In this document: positions 12,248-24,830 of the stretch, piece by piece | Position numbering within the stretch: position 1 is the stretch's first letter | Layout: every line of letters starts with the position of its first letter | Origin: Culex pipiens pallens | Taxonomy: Eukaryota; Arthropoda; Insecta; Diptera; Culicidae | Assembly (NCBI RefSeq): GCF_016801865.2 | Contig: NC_068938.1 | Coordinates: 92,776,221-92,840,220, forward strand | Direction of reading: 5' to 3' | Length of the DNA stretch: 64,000 bases | Notes under the pieces: generated by a model | Told to the model about the DNA's origin: nothing | The model's input: only the letters and a program-made list of their open reading frames with translations | Databases searched by the model: none | Position numbers and translations under genes: made by a program

Positions 12248-14575
12248 TCAACAAAATAGTGATGAAATTTGTTATCTTGGGTCATATTTCCCAAGAAGCA
12301 CACTTTGTTCGCCAAAAGATTTCCGAACTTGTTGTTGAACTCATTTACTATGTTTTCCCAACGTCCCTAAGAACTCTTGAACGCTGGAAAAAGCGTCCGT
12401 TTTTCTGTTGTTGCACATCTCTTAACCTGTTAGAAATGTGCGTGGTTTAATTAAGTTTTACCAGCGCAGGTCCTACTTGCATAGAGAACGTTTGTTGAAC
12501 ATGTCATAAGAACTCTTGACTATCAGATTCTAAACCTGGTTGGATAACGTCGTTAGAACCGTTTAACAACATTCTGCCTTTAAGATTCAGGAGGAAGTTA
12601 GGCAAACGTTTTTATAGCCGTTCAAGAACATATCGTGGCAGACAAGAATGTAAAACAGGCATTTCATAAAATACGTTCAAGGTATTCGCTCAAAAGTTTT
12701 TTTTTCTTAATTTAATCCTTTATTTGTGAGTAATGTCGCTTTACGATACTTTAACTACTGTTTTTTTTTTGTAATTTATTAATTTGGACAGGGATACGCA
12801 TTTATGAATGATAATAATTCAGATAATTCAGTTTTCCTTTTTGATGAAGAATGCTCAGGACAAGTATCGAACCCAAATGTCAAGTCCGGGCGCGCGTCTG
12901 CTTCATTCCACGAGGGGTTATGTTGGATGAGCAGGCCTAAACGCCAATAAGAAGTCTGCGGTCATCTAGGTTTTACCAAGTTCACTAGCAGTTTGCCAAA
13001 ACATCTTTCGAACATAAGCTGTTTCTATTTTTAGAACAATCCTCGCTTGTTTCGTCAACATGTCCTTGCTCGGATTTTAGAACACGAACGCGAACTTCAC
13101 ATAAACAACTTGTCTACGAGAAATCCCAGCCGAGGCCAAAGGTCAAATCTACTATGTTATCACGTTTAGCAAACTGAAATGAAAAATCATGTCTGCAAAT
13201 GTCATTTTGCTTTTCGAGTTCTACAAGCATGTTTCATTGAGGTCAGAATAAACTTCAGAATGAACGATTCGTAATTCGTTGCTAGATTTGGCATTTGTGT
13301 TACACAGCCATGTTGAACAATGGTTTTTTGATCAAAATGTGAACAATTGACCAAATTTGTTGACACTTGTTCAATAATTAACGAATAAAAATACTTATGC
13401 AGCAATTGTTGAACAAAAAAAAAATAAAGAGCGATGTTTTTCTTGCTACTTGGGTTATTAAGAAAACACGCAAAGATTGTAGCAATGCCAATAATTACAA
13501 AAAGTAAATCGTTGCACATTGCAAGGACGTGCCGATAAATCTCGATTAAATTTCAAAAGGCCCTATCTGCATAGGAAACACATGAAGGATAGGTTGTTTT
13601 GAAAATTTAATCTAGAAATAACATTAAACACAGGTGTTGATAATTCGTTAATTGTAGGCCGTCCCGATTCCCGGATTTTGAGTTTTTAAGTTATATTTTT
13701 TGCCTTAATTTTTTTTTCATATGTTGTTGTTTATTTTATTAACGTGACTTTAACCTAGAGAGGTCATTCGTCACTTTTTTTTCATATGACATGACCACAA
13801 AAGCTTATAAAATTTCTTTGAAAGTGTTAAATAAAAAACAAGAAACAACAACAAATAAAATGATACCAGTCAGTGTAAAATTTTAGTGAGTATAGAATTG
13901 AACGTTTAATATCCTACTGTTTTTGTTTTAACCGAAATCAAAAACATTTTGCAAAAAAAATGGCTTGAGCAGCTGGCTTAATTCGTTACATTTGTTCTGA
14001 TTTGCCCAAGATGCCGCACGGTGGGTAAGAAGGGGATTATTATGCAACTTGCATGCACCTCGGAAATTCCTCCTGGAGGTTGTTGGGGAGACTATTCTGG
14101 GTCAGAAAAATCGATTTCCAAAATATTCTGTCGGTGAAAACTGATTTTATCTCGATTTGAAGTTAAAAAATCTAATATTTCACCTAAAACCTCAAAAATA
14201 CGTCTAAAATCTCGGTCTAACTCTGGACAAAGATGTAAATTTTCATCAAAATATCAATTCTTAGTTCCCAAAATATATTCCTGACATAGTACACCTTAAA
14301 TTGGTCCATTACTTGAGTCCCAGCGTCATAAAAAGGTGTAAAATAGTGTTTTTTCTTTAAAAATATTTTCTAATTGCTCTGGTAAATAAACTGTCATGTC
14401 TGAATTCCAAAACTAATGTTGTAGCATTGTTGCAAACAAAATGAAGAACAATTTTGCAGAAAAAATAAGGAAATTTTATCCATTTTTAGTAAAGTTATGT
14501 CCATTTTAGTGGTAAAATTGTTGCCAATTTTCAAAATACATCGATATTTAACTCATTCCTGTTATTACCAGCTAC
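12248..14575. other. No gene seen
   Basis: AT-rich sequence. The - strand open frame at about 13202-13519 (105 codons) has no recognisable domain or splice context and is treated as chance. Confidence 0.4.
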
Positions 14576-14587
14576 TACGATCATACT

Positions 14588-14808
14588 GGGTCTCGTGGCG
14601 CAGGGGTAGCGGCTTCGGCTGCCGATCCCGATGATGCTATGAGACGCGGGTTCGATTCCCGCCTTATCCACTGAGCTTCTATCGGATGGTGAAGTAAAAC
14701 GTCGGTCCCGGTTTCTCCTGTCTCGTCAGAGGCGCTGGAGCAGAAATCCCACGTTAGAGGAAGGCCATGCCCCGGGGGGCGTAGTGCCAATAGTTTCGTT
14801 TTTTTTTT
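14588..14808 (+). mobile_element. tRNA-derived SINE with 12-bp TSD
   Basis: The 5' head is tRNA-like, with box A-like TGGCGCAGGGGTAGCGG and box B GGTTCGATTCC (14649-14659), followed by a unique body and a T-rich 3' end. The identical 12-mer TACGATCATACT flanks it at 14576-14587 and 14809-14820, which is direct evidence of target-primed retroposition. Head fragments of the same family occur at 24354-24410 and 32421-32500. Confidence 0.85.
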
Positions 14809-14820
14809 TACGATCATACT

Positions 14821-15734
14821 CAGTAGGATGTAACAAAAATTACTTTTTGTCGGGCATTCAGGGGTTGGTTCCGGTGGGCATACTGAGCTCAAATATGAGC
14901 TTGATTGAACTTAATAGGAGCTGTCGCTTTGCATTTTAATTTTAAATGGGATTTAACCAGTAAAAAACATGGTTTTTCAAAAATGTAGATTTTTAGGCAC
15001 TTTTTAGCCACTAAAACGTTTATCTTCAACATCATTGGCATGTAGGACAGATCCTTGCGCACATAAGGATTTTGTTTTTAAATTTGATGATTTGTTATTT
15101 TTAACATTTGGGAAACAATCAACTTTAACCATTTATTCAACTGACTGTCCGTTACGTGAATGGTTTTTCCAACTAAGGAAACCCGGCCACGATCGGTCCA
15201 AGTTAGTGAAGAGCCATTCATAAAGCTGCACTGCGCCTCGTGATGGGCCATCTCTCGATCAACGCGTTCTTTTCCTGGACCGGCGACCAGAAGGTTTTCT
15301 GCAGCATCACCATCCGTAAGCACCGTTACGCGTGAGTTGGGCAAGTGACTGACATTTTAAGCAGGTTTGAGCTTCTGCGCATCTACTCAGCTATAGAGCA
15401 ACTCTTCATCGGTCTGGAATGTCAACGCGCGAGAGTTCTCGCATAACGATTCGCGAATAAATCGACGAATCCTGCGTAATGCATTAAACTTGATAGCTTT
15501 ACAGGTGGCCTATTGCATAAGATTTATTGAAAAATTGCTAATTTTCAACTGTCACGGGGGAGAAATAGTACTGACTGCTGCGCAGTCCAAGCCAGGTAAA
15601 GTCTTTCGAATGCATCTCTTATAGATATTCGTTGACGCAGTTTGATAGAGTTTCGCTGAACTTACACAGTTGGCACACTTGGCACTTGGAACCGTATGGG
15701 CACGCCAAATTGGTTTCGGCGCGATGTTGCAGCA
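14821..15734. other. No gene seen
   Basis: Overlapping open frames occur on both strands at 15035-15344 in unique-looking sequence. Neither has splice signals or recognisable protein features. Confidence 0.35.
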
Positions 15735-16050
15735 AGGTTTTATAAGGTATAAACCATGCTGTTCGCGCTCATGTCTTAGTCGGCAGTTGCAGCCTGCGAG
15801 TCTTGTTTTTACTAATCGAGTGCGAAACGGTGGTGGTCGCGGCGAGAATTGCTGCTAGAGAGAGGTTCAGGTTCGTTTCGTAACCACGTGCGCGAGCTTA
15901 TCTCAAGCACTCTTGGACAGACTTGCGAGTGCTGATTTGGCTGGTTGACTAGGAGGTTGGTTGATGCAGTAAAGCGGCCGGTGTGCACTTCAACAAATCG
16001 GAGCCGTTTACGAGTGCGGTTTGATATTGCTGATCAGGTTTGCAAAATTA
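15735..16050 (+). promoter_or_regulatory. Possible core promoter and 5' leader
   Basis: TATAAGGTATAAA (about 15740) is followed about 30 bp later by AGTCGGCAGTTG. A GC-richer leader then runs on to about 16050 and drops into AT-rich sequence. This is the arrangement of a TATA box with a start site, but no coding exon can be connected. Confidence 0.2.
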
Positions 16051-16755
16051 AACGAGTGATAAATAGTTGGCGAAAATTTTATGGACATGGTGGAAATGCT
16101 TAAAATGATGTATTAAGACTCGCAATGACTGTGATCTTTTCGTGATAAAACGACTAATTGCTTGATATGTCAACCTTATGACCACTTTGAAATAATTATA
16201 ATGCACAAATAAGTCTAGGTTCATTATACTGACGGTTCTAAACTGAAAAAATTAAGAATTCACCTCTAATTTGATGCTGTTTTCACTTTTTTTTTACGGA
16301 GAACTATGTGTAACATGAAGGTATTGATGGGCCATTTTTCATAACATTGCGGGTTTGTTAATCAAAGAGTGGATCAATTTTGACTATTCGGCTTTTATTA
16401 CAGGACTGAATTGTATGAGTGTACTTATTCCTACTTAGCCTGAATTCCGAATTCAAGCTTGATCGGACAAAATATGCAGCATTCTAATCCTAGTACAATT
16501 TTCATACGATTACATAGAGAAAGTAAATTTTCAGTACTGGTCACTTCTGAGAATTTTAGCCATTTTTGCGATGAGATTGACATTAACTGCAAAAGTGACA
16601 AATATATCTGAAGCAACACGAGAACAGGGCGGATAAGCATTTTGACAGTTTGAACTATTTTGCTTTTTCTCAAACTTCCGGTAACTTTTTCTCAAAATTC
16701 AAAGTGGGAAACAATACTACAATTTTTCACTATGGGTTTTGTTTTGTAAAAAATG
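16051..16755. other. No gene seen
   Basis: AT-rich unique sequence with no repeat ends, domains or long frames recognised. Confidence 0.4.
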
Positions 16756-17060
16756 ACCGAGCCACGTAGCCCAGTGGTAACGCTTCCGCCTCGGGGTTCA
16801 AATCCCGGCTCGGACCAACGCAACTGATGATCTTTTCCCTTCTGGATTCGATTGCTTAGTAAAGAGAAGGTAGTGTATCGTCACAAACTGGACCTTATCA
16901 AGACACCTTAGGAAGACAACCTATGGAATGTTAACATTAACCTTAACATGTTAACATTAAGTTGATTAATAAACTGTCACTGAATCCGCTTTGCAAATGC
17001 CGGCCCCGATACTCTTCACGGGTGTTCCCCTCAGGAACAGGGAAAGATTTACTTTTACTT
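16756..17060 (+). mobile_element. tRNA-Thr-like SINE, copy 1 (anticodon arm deleted)
   Basis: The head has box A-like TAGCCCAGTGG (16767-16777) and box B GGTTCAAATCC (16795-16805). The body is nearly identical to the complete copy at 58192-58513 on the - strand. Relative to that copy, about 15 bp containing the 3' side of the anticodon stem-loop is missing, so the head could not fold as a full tRNA. The body carries a repeated TTAACATTAA motif. Confidence 0.8.
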
Positions 17061-17303
17061 TACCTACTTTTGTAATATAGTTGCCTATTCCCTGGGAAAT
17101 TGCAAAATAGTTACAGCTGTCAAAATGCGTATGCGCCCTTTTCAAATGTTGCTACAGATATGCTCCAAAGTGCCATAATTGAAAATTGACATTCTACACA
17201 AAGAAAATATGGCATGGATATTATACTAGGCATGGAATGTTCGAGTTTTCTTCTAATTGAGTTAAGAAACATTATTTGTAGATTTTGCTCGGTTTTTTTT
17301 TTC

Positions 17304-17676
17304 TACGCAGCAAAAAAAGTAGTAATCCAGCTGCGTGTAAAAGGCCTGGGTGTAAAATAAATTTTGCATTATTTAATGAAATTCTATGTAATATTACATC
17401 CTGAAATATGTAGCCCAGCAGTATGGGAAACCTACTTGACAGAAATGTCAAGCTCATATATGCGTTTATCCTTTCCACTCTTCATCGGTCTGATGGTCGA
17501 GCGGGCTAAGGCGCCAGTCCTTACTGTTGGTGCTGGGTTTAAATCCCGTCGGTTGCAACTTTTTTTTTGCTTTCAAAAAAATTGTACATGCAGTGTGTAA
17601 TATTAAGTATCTTTTTTGATGAAGGTGATGCGCATGCTTTTGCATGCGATTTTACCATCGGATTTTTTGCTGTGTA
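17304..17676 (+). mobile_element. MITE with GCAGCAAAAAA ends containing a tRNA-like segment
   Basis: The inverted ends are TACGCAGCAAAAAA and TTTTTTGCTGTGTA. The right subterminal block (TGCATGCTTTTGCATGCGATTTTACC) is shared with the element at 30625-30867. The left part (GGGTGTAAAATAAAT..TGCA) is shared with 44135-44230. At 17487-17562 the interior contains a tRNA-like sequence with a GGTCGAGCGGGCTAAGG D-arm and GGGTTTAAATCCC T-arm, probably an old SINE head captured by the element. Confidence 0.65.
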
Positions 17677-20600
17677 GAGGTCGTATCGAGGTCTTTCGAT
17701 TTGAATGAAAGTTTGTTTGTCTATACAGCAATTCCATTTTATAAGAGCATTAAATTAACCGAAAAAATGTTCTCCGATCGGGCTCAAAATTTTTCCGGGG
17801 TTTCATGAACTATAATTAGACCATTTTTTTCTGGCCATTAGGGTGACCTACAACGTGTTAGGGGTGGTTCCAGAAATGGCAATGTTAACCAATTTGCACA
17901 ATTTTTTTTCAATTAATCAAAACTCCTCGCTATTTAAATCAATTTTAGCTATCTTGGACGCAAATGAAAAGTGGTTTGTTTGGCCTTTCAAAGGAAAATA
18001 GTTTGATGACCGAAAAGTCCAGCTTAACATTCGAAAAGGCCGTATGAAAAATTAAAATGCCGTTTTGACGGAGTCTGAATCAAAGAGGCCATATAGCTGA
18101 AAATATTTTTATCGGATGCCTCGGGAAATTTCACATATTATATTAAAACATTGGAAATATGATTTTTTGAAAATCAAAACTGAGTTTTTCTTCATGTTAC
18201 GCGCAAAACCGGGAAAATTACGAAAAAATGTGTCCCTATTCACCCCAGATTGCGATAATTCCAATTGTCTTACTTGCATTTAAAAGGTCTTTTGAAGCAC
18301 TTCAAAATGTGCCATTAAGAGTCGGGATTGATTTAACTTTTTCTAATAGTTTTTTGCAAATTACTGTTGATTGCGCACATAAGAGCGTCTGTATGATCCT
18401 GTCGCACTTTCTTTCCCGGTAATTACAAACAACTGTTGTTACGATACAAAACGAAACTATATTTAACAGAAACTCTTTATTCGCGTTTAAACTAGATTAT
18501 ATTTCGCGGTAACTGAACAGAACCGAACTGTTCCGACCTGTTCTGAAGTCTGACAGGGAATGGGACTGATCTTGGGATATTTTCCCTCAAGAAAACTGAG
18601 CGGTCAGGACAAGTTCACTGACCCTTTTCATTCTGTTTGTGTTCTGTTAGTACAAATATGTGTGTGTTTACATGTAACGTAGGGTGGGAAAACTAGACAA
18701 CATAAACTGTGGCAAAAACTACACGAAAACAGTACAGTACAGAAGTTTCTGACTATAATCTTAATCTTGTGTGTAAACAACTGTCTAAAATACGTATTTT
18801 TAAAACCCAATAACTTTTTTTGCAACAGCTTCCAACACCCATACTTCCTGGTCTCAATGTTGACATATATTCGAAGTTTTTCGGAAATTCCACGTTAGTT
18901 AAAGTATTGGAGCTATAAATTTCAAATTTTGTTCATCTCATGTATAGACAAACACACGCTGAAAATCGGAGCGACTCGTACATCAAAATCACTTTTTTTT
19001 ATTTGTTGGTGGCAGGAGCTAAAAATGTGATGGAAGTGACAAAATTGAGTTTTTTTAGGGAATTTTGAAAATTCACCATTCAAATAAATCTAACATTGTT
19101 CTTTATCATACTGGTCATGCCTGTAACATAACCACCTGTACCTTTTTTTACTGTTACGCTGTTAATTAACACATTATATTAACAATAATATTCTGGTTCT
19201 GAAATTGCACGATGCAACTTGTGCAACAAACCTGCTTGCAAGTTTTATTGATAACCGACCACCGTGACTATTGATCGCCGCATAAAAAACCAAAAACGTG
19301 TGGCACGAAAACATAAATTGCATCCGACCCAAAGTGATAGTTGGGGTAAACGCCAGCAAAAAAGTAGGTAAGATGCGAAAAAGGGAAGAAAGAGAATACT
19401 TTTACTGATCTCGTACTGGGTTGTGTATGTGTGTCTTTCCCAGCTTGTCGCCTCTTATGTCACACCCGATACAAGGTCATTTGTTTTTTTGTCTTATTTC
19501 GTCGTTTTTTGGATACTCCGTGGATCACAACTGATTGGAATGTACATTCACTTTTGCTTATTTTTATGCGATGGCGCTGGCAAAAGTAAGAGGATGACGG
19601 AGTTTTTTTTTGCACAGTCAGTCAGTCAGTCATTCAGTCAGTAACCTTTTATCTTGACCAGAAGCTGAGAGATGCTCTCAGGTGGTTTGGGAGGACGTTT
19701 CGTACGACGAGGGTACTTAAAAAGTCGTATTGCATTTTGACAGTGTATTTTTGATTTTTATTTTCAGTTCTTCGAGCCCCTTGGGACACGATTGTTGGCC
19801 GTGACGGCGTTTTATGAGTGGAATTAGCCGCTTCCAATTAAGCCCGGGAAATAATTCCAACCTGCAAGAAGCACCCTTAAGCTCGGGGCGCACAAATTAT
19901 GCAACTCTAGAGCCCATGATACGGCGTTGGGTTGGGTTTTTTTTGTTTCTCCAATTGTGACCCAGTTTTGTTTCCAGTCATGCACCGAACCAATCGCGTA
20001 ATGGTCAACTTTTCATCTCGAAAATTTTCGACTTGATTGACGCGAGACGCGTGTGTTAGGTTTCCCATTTTTTTCACATGTCATCCATCACCCCAGAAGC
20101 TTCGTGAGAGCTGGCGCGAACAGGTTCGGAATCATTAATATTAATTGGTGCAGTTCAAATATGTGCCCAGCTACCCATTCTCTAAACGGAGACAAACCGC
20201 CTAACTAACCAACTGACACGTATCGTCGTCGTACATTGTGTCGCGGTCAGGATAGTCGCTTGAATTATGTTGCATTATTAATCATGCTGAATGTTACGCG
20301 TAGGTCTGCCTCCTGCTGCTGAGTCGATGCAGCGCTGTAACACGTGGAATAGTTGTCCTGGATGACGGGTGATGTAAAGCTTAAGATGTGCCTGTTTTTG
20401 CGTAATCAGTGGAATGAACTCACGTGGTCGTTAGTCCCTAATGGAATGACTATTTAGGGGAAAAATCAATCGATGGTGTTGGGCACTTTTTTAAATATCA
20501 AAACTCGGCATCGTTTTGACCGGTTTTACTCAAGTAGCAAACATGTTGAATAACATGACTTGCTTGCATCTTTGGTTGCTCTTCGGATGGCAAATTGAAG

Positions 20601-21031
20601 ACAGCAAATTTTTTTTTTAAATCCTGCATTTTTTTAAATTTGAACAAGTACGAAAACGTTATATGTACCATCTCAAAAACCGTTCAACTCCAAGCAAAAC
20701 TTATTTGGGGATACCGTGGAGATTATCCCTTGTCCTCTTGAAAAAGTGGAGCATTAACATTAACTCTCTCCAAAATTGTTTTCCAATTCCTAGGCAACCT
20801 GTTGTGGAAAATTATTATATCTCAAGTTAGTTTGCAAAGGGTCCTGCGCCAGTTATAAACAAAGTCGATCGGTTTTGGATCAATTTACGAATTATAAATT
20901 TCAAAATGCTTTGAATTGTTTATCGGCACGTCCTTTAAATGTTGTTCACTGTAAAATAATGAAAATTATAATTGTGACAGAGACAATACATCAAAAAAGT
21001 TTCGGATGTCGCGATGGCTGTTACGACGAAC
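17677..21031. other. No gene seen; minor repeats
   Basis: About 18230-18260 carries the reversed end (TTCACCCCAGATT) of the MITE family complete at 30330-30548. A CAGT/CATT short tandem repeat lies at about 19616-19645. About 19880-20450 is GC-richer and unique-looking. No protein-like frame was found. Confidence 0.4.
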
Positions 21032-21540
21032 CCGAGCATGGGTAAATAACAAGAGAAATGCGTAATAATACCTTTCTCTGGTATCAATACCAAATTTTGG
21101 TATTCCTGAACCCTTTAAAATTTGTCTTGAGGATTATGCAAGAGCAAAATGTGGTATCATACCAATTTAAGGTATTGTTTTGATATTGCAAAATTGCAGA
21201 ATTTGTCAATGGTCGAACACCACATATTGGTATTCTTTTGGTATTAAAGTGTTTTATCAAATTCCTCTGAAACTATAGGAAAATTTTGACCAATTTTGAC
21301 AAAATAATTAATTTTGCGCTAAAATTATGTCTCAAAGCGAATGCTTTAATTGAAAACCGGAAATTTCAAACTTGATTTTAAACATTTTTGATATACCCCC
21401 TAAAGAAATGACTTGAAATTGTGGAAAATTTTCTAAGTCAGGATGGCACATTTTGGTATTATTTTGGTATTGAAAGGTTTCATCAATTTTTTCTGAAGCT
21501 ATAAGATAATAAATTTTGCGCTGAAATGACTTGAAAAAAA
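21032..21540. mobile_element. Degraded CCCGAGC-ended MITE
   Basis: The left end CCCGAGCATGGGTAAATAAC and most of the interior match 2698-3090 (for example GCAAAATTGCAGAATTTGTCAA and CTCAAAGCGAATGCTTT), followed by a partial repetition of the interior. The right terminus is missing. A further TGGTATGAAAATACCAAA-rich block at about 21805-21960 is probably related. Confidence 0.6.
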
Positions 21541-21649
21541 AAACCAAATACTTTGAAAAACGAGTCAATCGAAAGATTATTGAATTTTGGTGAATTTCAA
21601 GCCAGTTTTATTTTAATAACACTTATTTTTCAATCTTGTTATTTTTCAG

Positions 21650-21742
21650 AAGCTTCAAGAACTTCAAGCACAGGCTGTTCATCAATGACAAATGCATTCG
21701 GTGTGGTGAAGAATATCACTAAGAACAACATGGAATCATCAG
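21650..21742 (+). CDS. Candidate internal exon, unknown gene
   Basis: A 93-bp stretch is bounded by a polypyrimidine tract plus acceptor (TTATTTTTCAG|AA) and a canonical donor (ATCAG|GTGAGT). Only one frame is open across it, entering and leaving in phase 1; the peptide includes ASRTSSTGCSSMTNAFGVV followed by KNITKNNMESS. It lies between blocks of MITE sequence and has no recognisable domain. It does not join in frame to the other candidate exon at 26545 (a stop appears after two codons), so either another exon intervenes or one of the two is false. A chance combination of splice-like signals cannot be excluded. Confidence 0.3.
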
Positions 21743-22250
21743 GTGAGTAGATTTGGCTGTTGCATATGGATCATTTCCGTTTTTTCACTAACTGCAACTG
21801 TTGCACTAAAAATGGTATGAAAATACCAAATGTTAGTATTTGTTGTGCAAATACCAGCGACCAAAATATGCTCTTGGTTGCCCAGTAACAGATGGTAAAA
21901 TACCATGAAATCATACCAAAATCATGTATGTGGAAGACCACAGGAATACCAAAATATGATTCCAGCGATTCCAATACGCGAGGCTAAAGTTGGTAAAAAA
22001 TTAAAAATAAGATTTTCTATTTTTAAATCGCTGATAACTTTTCAAGTTCAAGCTGTACAACTTTGGTCCGCTCGCCAAAGTTGTAGAAAGATGAGTTTTC
22101 CATCTCTTTTTAAAGAATATTTGAGTAAAATCAACGCGACCTGCATAAAAAAATGGTGGGAAAAATAACGAACCGAAGCGAATATGACACAATTACCTTT
22201 ATTTAGAAGACATACTTACGGACATTCTAGGAGCACTTCAATGGCTTAAC

Positions 22251-22600
22251 TACAGTACTTGTTCGGTAACTGGGCTGAGAACGTAGCCCAGTCATCGAAT
22301 GCTGCTCGCTAACTGGGCTGAACGAAAAATAACGAGGGGACCACCGATGCATAATATTTACCTATTCATATATAATAATAAAAGTTACTCAAATTTATTT
22401 ACAATCCTTACTTTTCACATTTCTTTAATTGTGACTCAAAATTAAATAAAAGTTTGAAAAATGTTTTTTTTATTGAACAGGCTATTGGCATCCATTAACC
22501 CCTCGGCTGATTCGGTTTGTTTTGGTTTTTTGACGTTTGTCTACTTTTTAACTGGGCTACGCCCAGTTATCTAGCGCCCAGTTACCGAATAACTACTGTA
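22251..22600. mobile_element. pogo-like MITE (CAGTA ends, TA target)
   Basis: The inverted ends are TACAGTACTTGTTCGGTAAC and GTTACCGAATAACTACTGTA, each beginning with CAGTA inside a TA. Several extra ACTGGGCT/AGCCCAGT half-sites repeat within the termini. CAGT ends with a TA duplication are typical of pogo/Tc1-mariner elements. No transposase ORF is present. A second copy with only the left end lies at 59692. Confidence 0.7.
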
Positions 22601-23828
22601 TACTGGAGAAAACAACAACCTATTATAGGAAGCTTAGGTAAAATTTTGTTTTAATTATTGAATTATTGATTAAAGAACTCATTCTTCATTAAACAATGTA
22701 TTTTTTTTTACATATTATGAATTTCTGCCGTTTTACTGAAAGTAGAGCGTCCAATTTCCCGTGAAGCCAATTCATCCGGCCCGCGACGGCTTTTCGAAAT
22801 AGTTCTATGAAATATTAAATAAATAAATTGATTGTCTGAATTCAAACAAATAAGTTTGAAACCAAATTTTAACACATTATAACAACATTCTTCATGTTTG
22901 AGTTTAATTCTTATAATTTCTATATTGATATTTTTAAACTGAAAAATGGTTCAAGAAAACAAAATTATTCATTTCGTAAAATTGTGAAATTTATGAAAAA
23001 GCTTGGATTGTTTTCTAAAACTGTACAAAAAGACACTAAATTTAAATTTCTTTCATTTTTAACTGTCTTTACTTCATACAGAAGTTTTTTTTTCTATTTT
23101 TTAAATAAATATGTAAGCAAAAACTAATGTATTTTTCCAGAAGAGTAATTCTCGCTGAAAGTGGACCACTATTTACACAAGGTGCTCAAAAATCAAAAGC
23201 AATGTACTTTTCCAATAGCCCCCACCAAGTTATGAATGAAACCATGTTTGGTTGGTTAAATTTGTCCTCACCTCGGCGCCACAAAGCTAAAACATTTTTT
23301 AAATTGGTAATTTTTTGACTTAGGCGCGTCTACAAAACTTCAACGAACCATTGATGTTTAGGGGTGTTTTGGAAAGGAAATGAGCAGAGCTTTCGAATGC
23401 ACTTGTCAGAAAAATATCATTCCATACATTTTTTAGCCACAAAACACCAATGTATTTTTAAAAGTCATTTTTTAAGGCCGGCGCCCCGCTTTATCGAAAA
23501 ACTGACAAATCCATTCGAAAGCTGAGACGATTTCACATAAAGGACCAATAAATCTAAGGTGTATGTTCCTCCTATCTTTTTTAATCTTATTTTGATTCTG
23601 CGAGCGAAGCGCTCCGTTCGCATTTTGGGCACCCAAAATGTTGCAATTTGCTTGCCTCATTTTAAGGTTTTGTCAAAAAATATAGGTGCTCACTTTTTAA
23701 ATGATAGTTTATTGTCCAAGGATTAAAATTCACTTTCGATAATTGACCAATATTTATGGTTTTGGATTCTTCCAGGCAATTTAAAGTCGAAAAATTGTTT
23801 TTTTACTTTTTTTTGTTGTAAAATGAAA

Positions 23829-24215
23829 ATCAAATCAAATCAAATTATTCGCTCTACAGCATTGCCTTGGCGTTCTCGATTGCGAGATTCCTACTCGAAA
23901 CTAGGTGTCCGAAGGCTTGATTGTTGAGGCAATTGCAAACCTCTTTTTACACCTTAGCTTCCATCCACCCCGGGATTCGAACTGACGACCTTTGGATTGT
24001 TAGTCCAACTGCCTACCAGCGACTCCACCGAGGCAGGACCCAGGGAGACGACTCCTTCACCTGGACTGAGCTAACGACCTAACCTTTTTGGTTAGTCCGG
24101 GGCCAACATTTACTTCCCGTCCGACGGAAGGCGTGATCAGACAAATCTCGTCTCGAAAAATGCCACCGGGACCGTCTGGGATCGAACCCAGGTAACTTTG
24201 GAGCCACGCCCAAAA
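23829..24215 (-). mobile_element. Composite tRNA-derived SINE inside the foldback
   Basis: Read on the - strand there are two tRNA-like T-arm segments, GGGTTCGATCCCAG (about 24183-24196) and, downstream, a fuller tRNA-like unit (about 23960-24035). The unit has anticodon loop CTAACAA (AAC, Val-like) and GTTCGAATCCC. A body follows, ending in a TTTGATTTGATT-type tail at 23829-23850. The doubled head suggests a dimeric SINE, an organisation reported for the Twin family of Culex pipiens; identity with Twin is not claimed. Confidence 0.65.
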
Positions 24216-24352
24216 GTTATTTGCGGTAATATGCTGTAATTTTAATCGCTAGTGAATTCGGTCATATTTCATCTTTCGCTTACCTTTAAGTAATATTTTA
24301 CTCATGGATTTTTTTAAGGAGAATGTTGTTTTCAACTTCTGATTGTTTTGAG

Positions 24353-24412
24353 AGGTCTCGTGGTGCGGTGGTTAGCGGCTTCGGCTGCCGATCCCTACTT
24401 GGCTATGGGGAA
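24353..24412 (+). repeat. Truncated SINE head
   Basis: GGTCTCGTGGTGCGGTGGTTAGCGG..CTTCGGCTGCCGATCCC matches the 5' head of the SINE at 14588-14808 and stops before box B. Confidence 0.6.
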
Positions 24413-24575
24413 TAAACGCAAATAATATTTGAGCGTGATTAAAATAGCACTGTTCACTGTTTATCTGAAATTTGATTCCAGATCCGAATTCAGCGACCAA
24501 AATAACTATAAGAAACCATACTCTGGCCTCCAAAACATATGCCGCATGTAAATAATAGGCCGTGCTTGTTAATTC

Positions 24576-24830
24576 GTCTGCCTGTGTGGATCAATTGGAC
24601 CGCGCACTGGACTCACAACCCAGAGGTCGCTGGTTCGAATCCCGAGGCGGACGCAAAAAAATCTAAGTGTAAATATAGGTTTTCGGTGCCCTCTCCCCGT
24701 GCCATACCTTCACACTTAGGAGACCCGGGAGGCGGAGTCTTGTCGCAAAAAGAACGATACACGCCTGTGGATCCGTTGACGAAACCGCAAGGTTTAAGAG
24801 GGCCACATTATAAGGTGTTACGTCGATTCC
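24576..24830 (+). mobile_element. tRNA-Val-like SINE with 12-bp TSD
   Basis: The tRNA-like head has anticodon loop CTCACAA (CAC, Val) and box B GGTTCGAATCC. A conserved body follows, including CCTTCACACTTAGGAGACCC and GTGGATCCGTTGACGAAACC. The 12-mer GCTTGTTAATTC flanks both sides (24564-24575 and 24831-24842). There is no A-tail, which suggests 3'-end recognition by a specific LINE partner. A second copy lies at 29397-29608. Confidence 0.85.
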
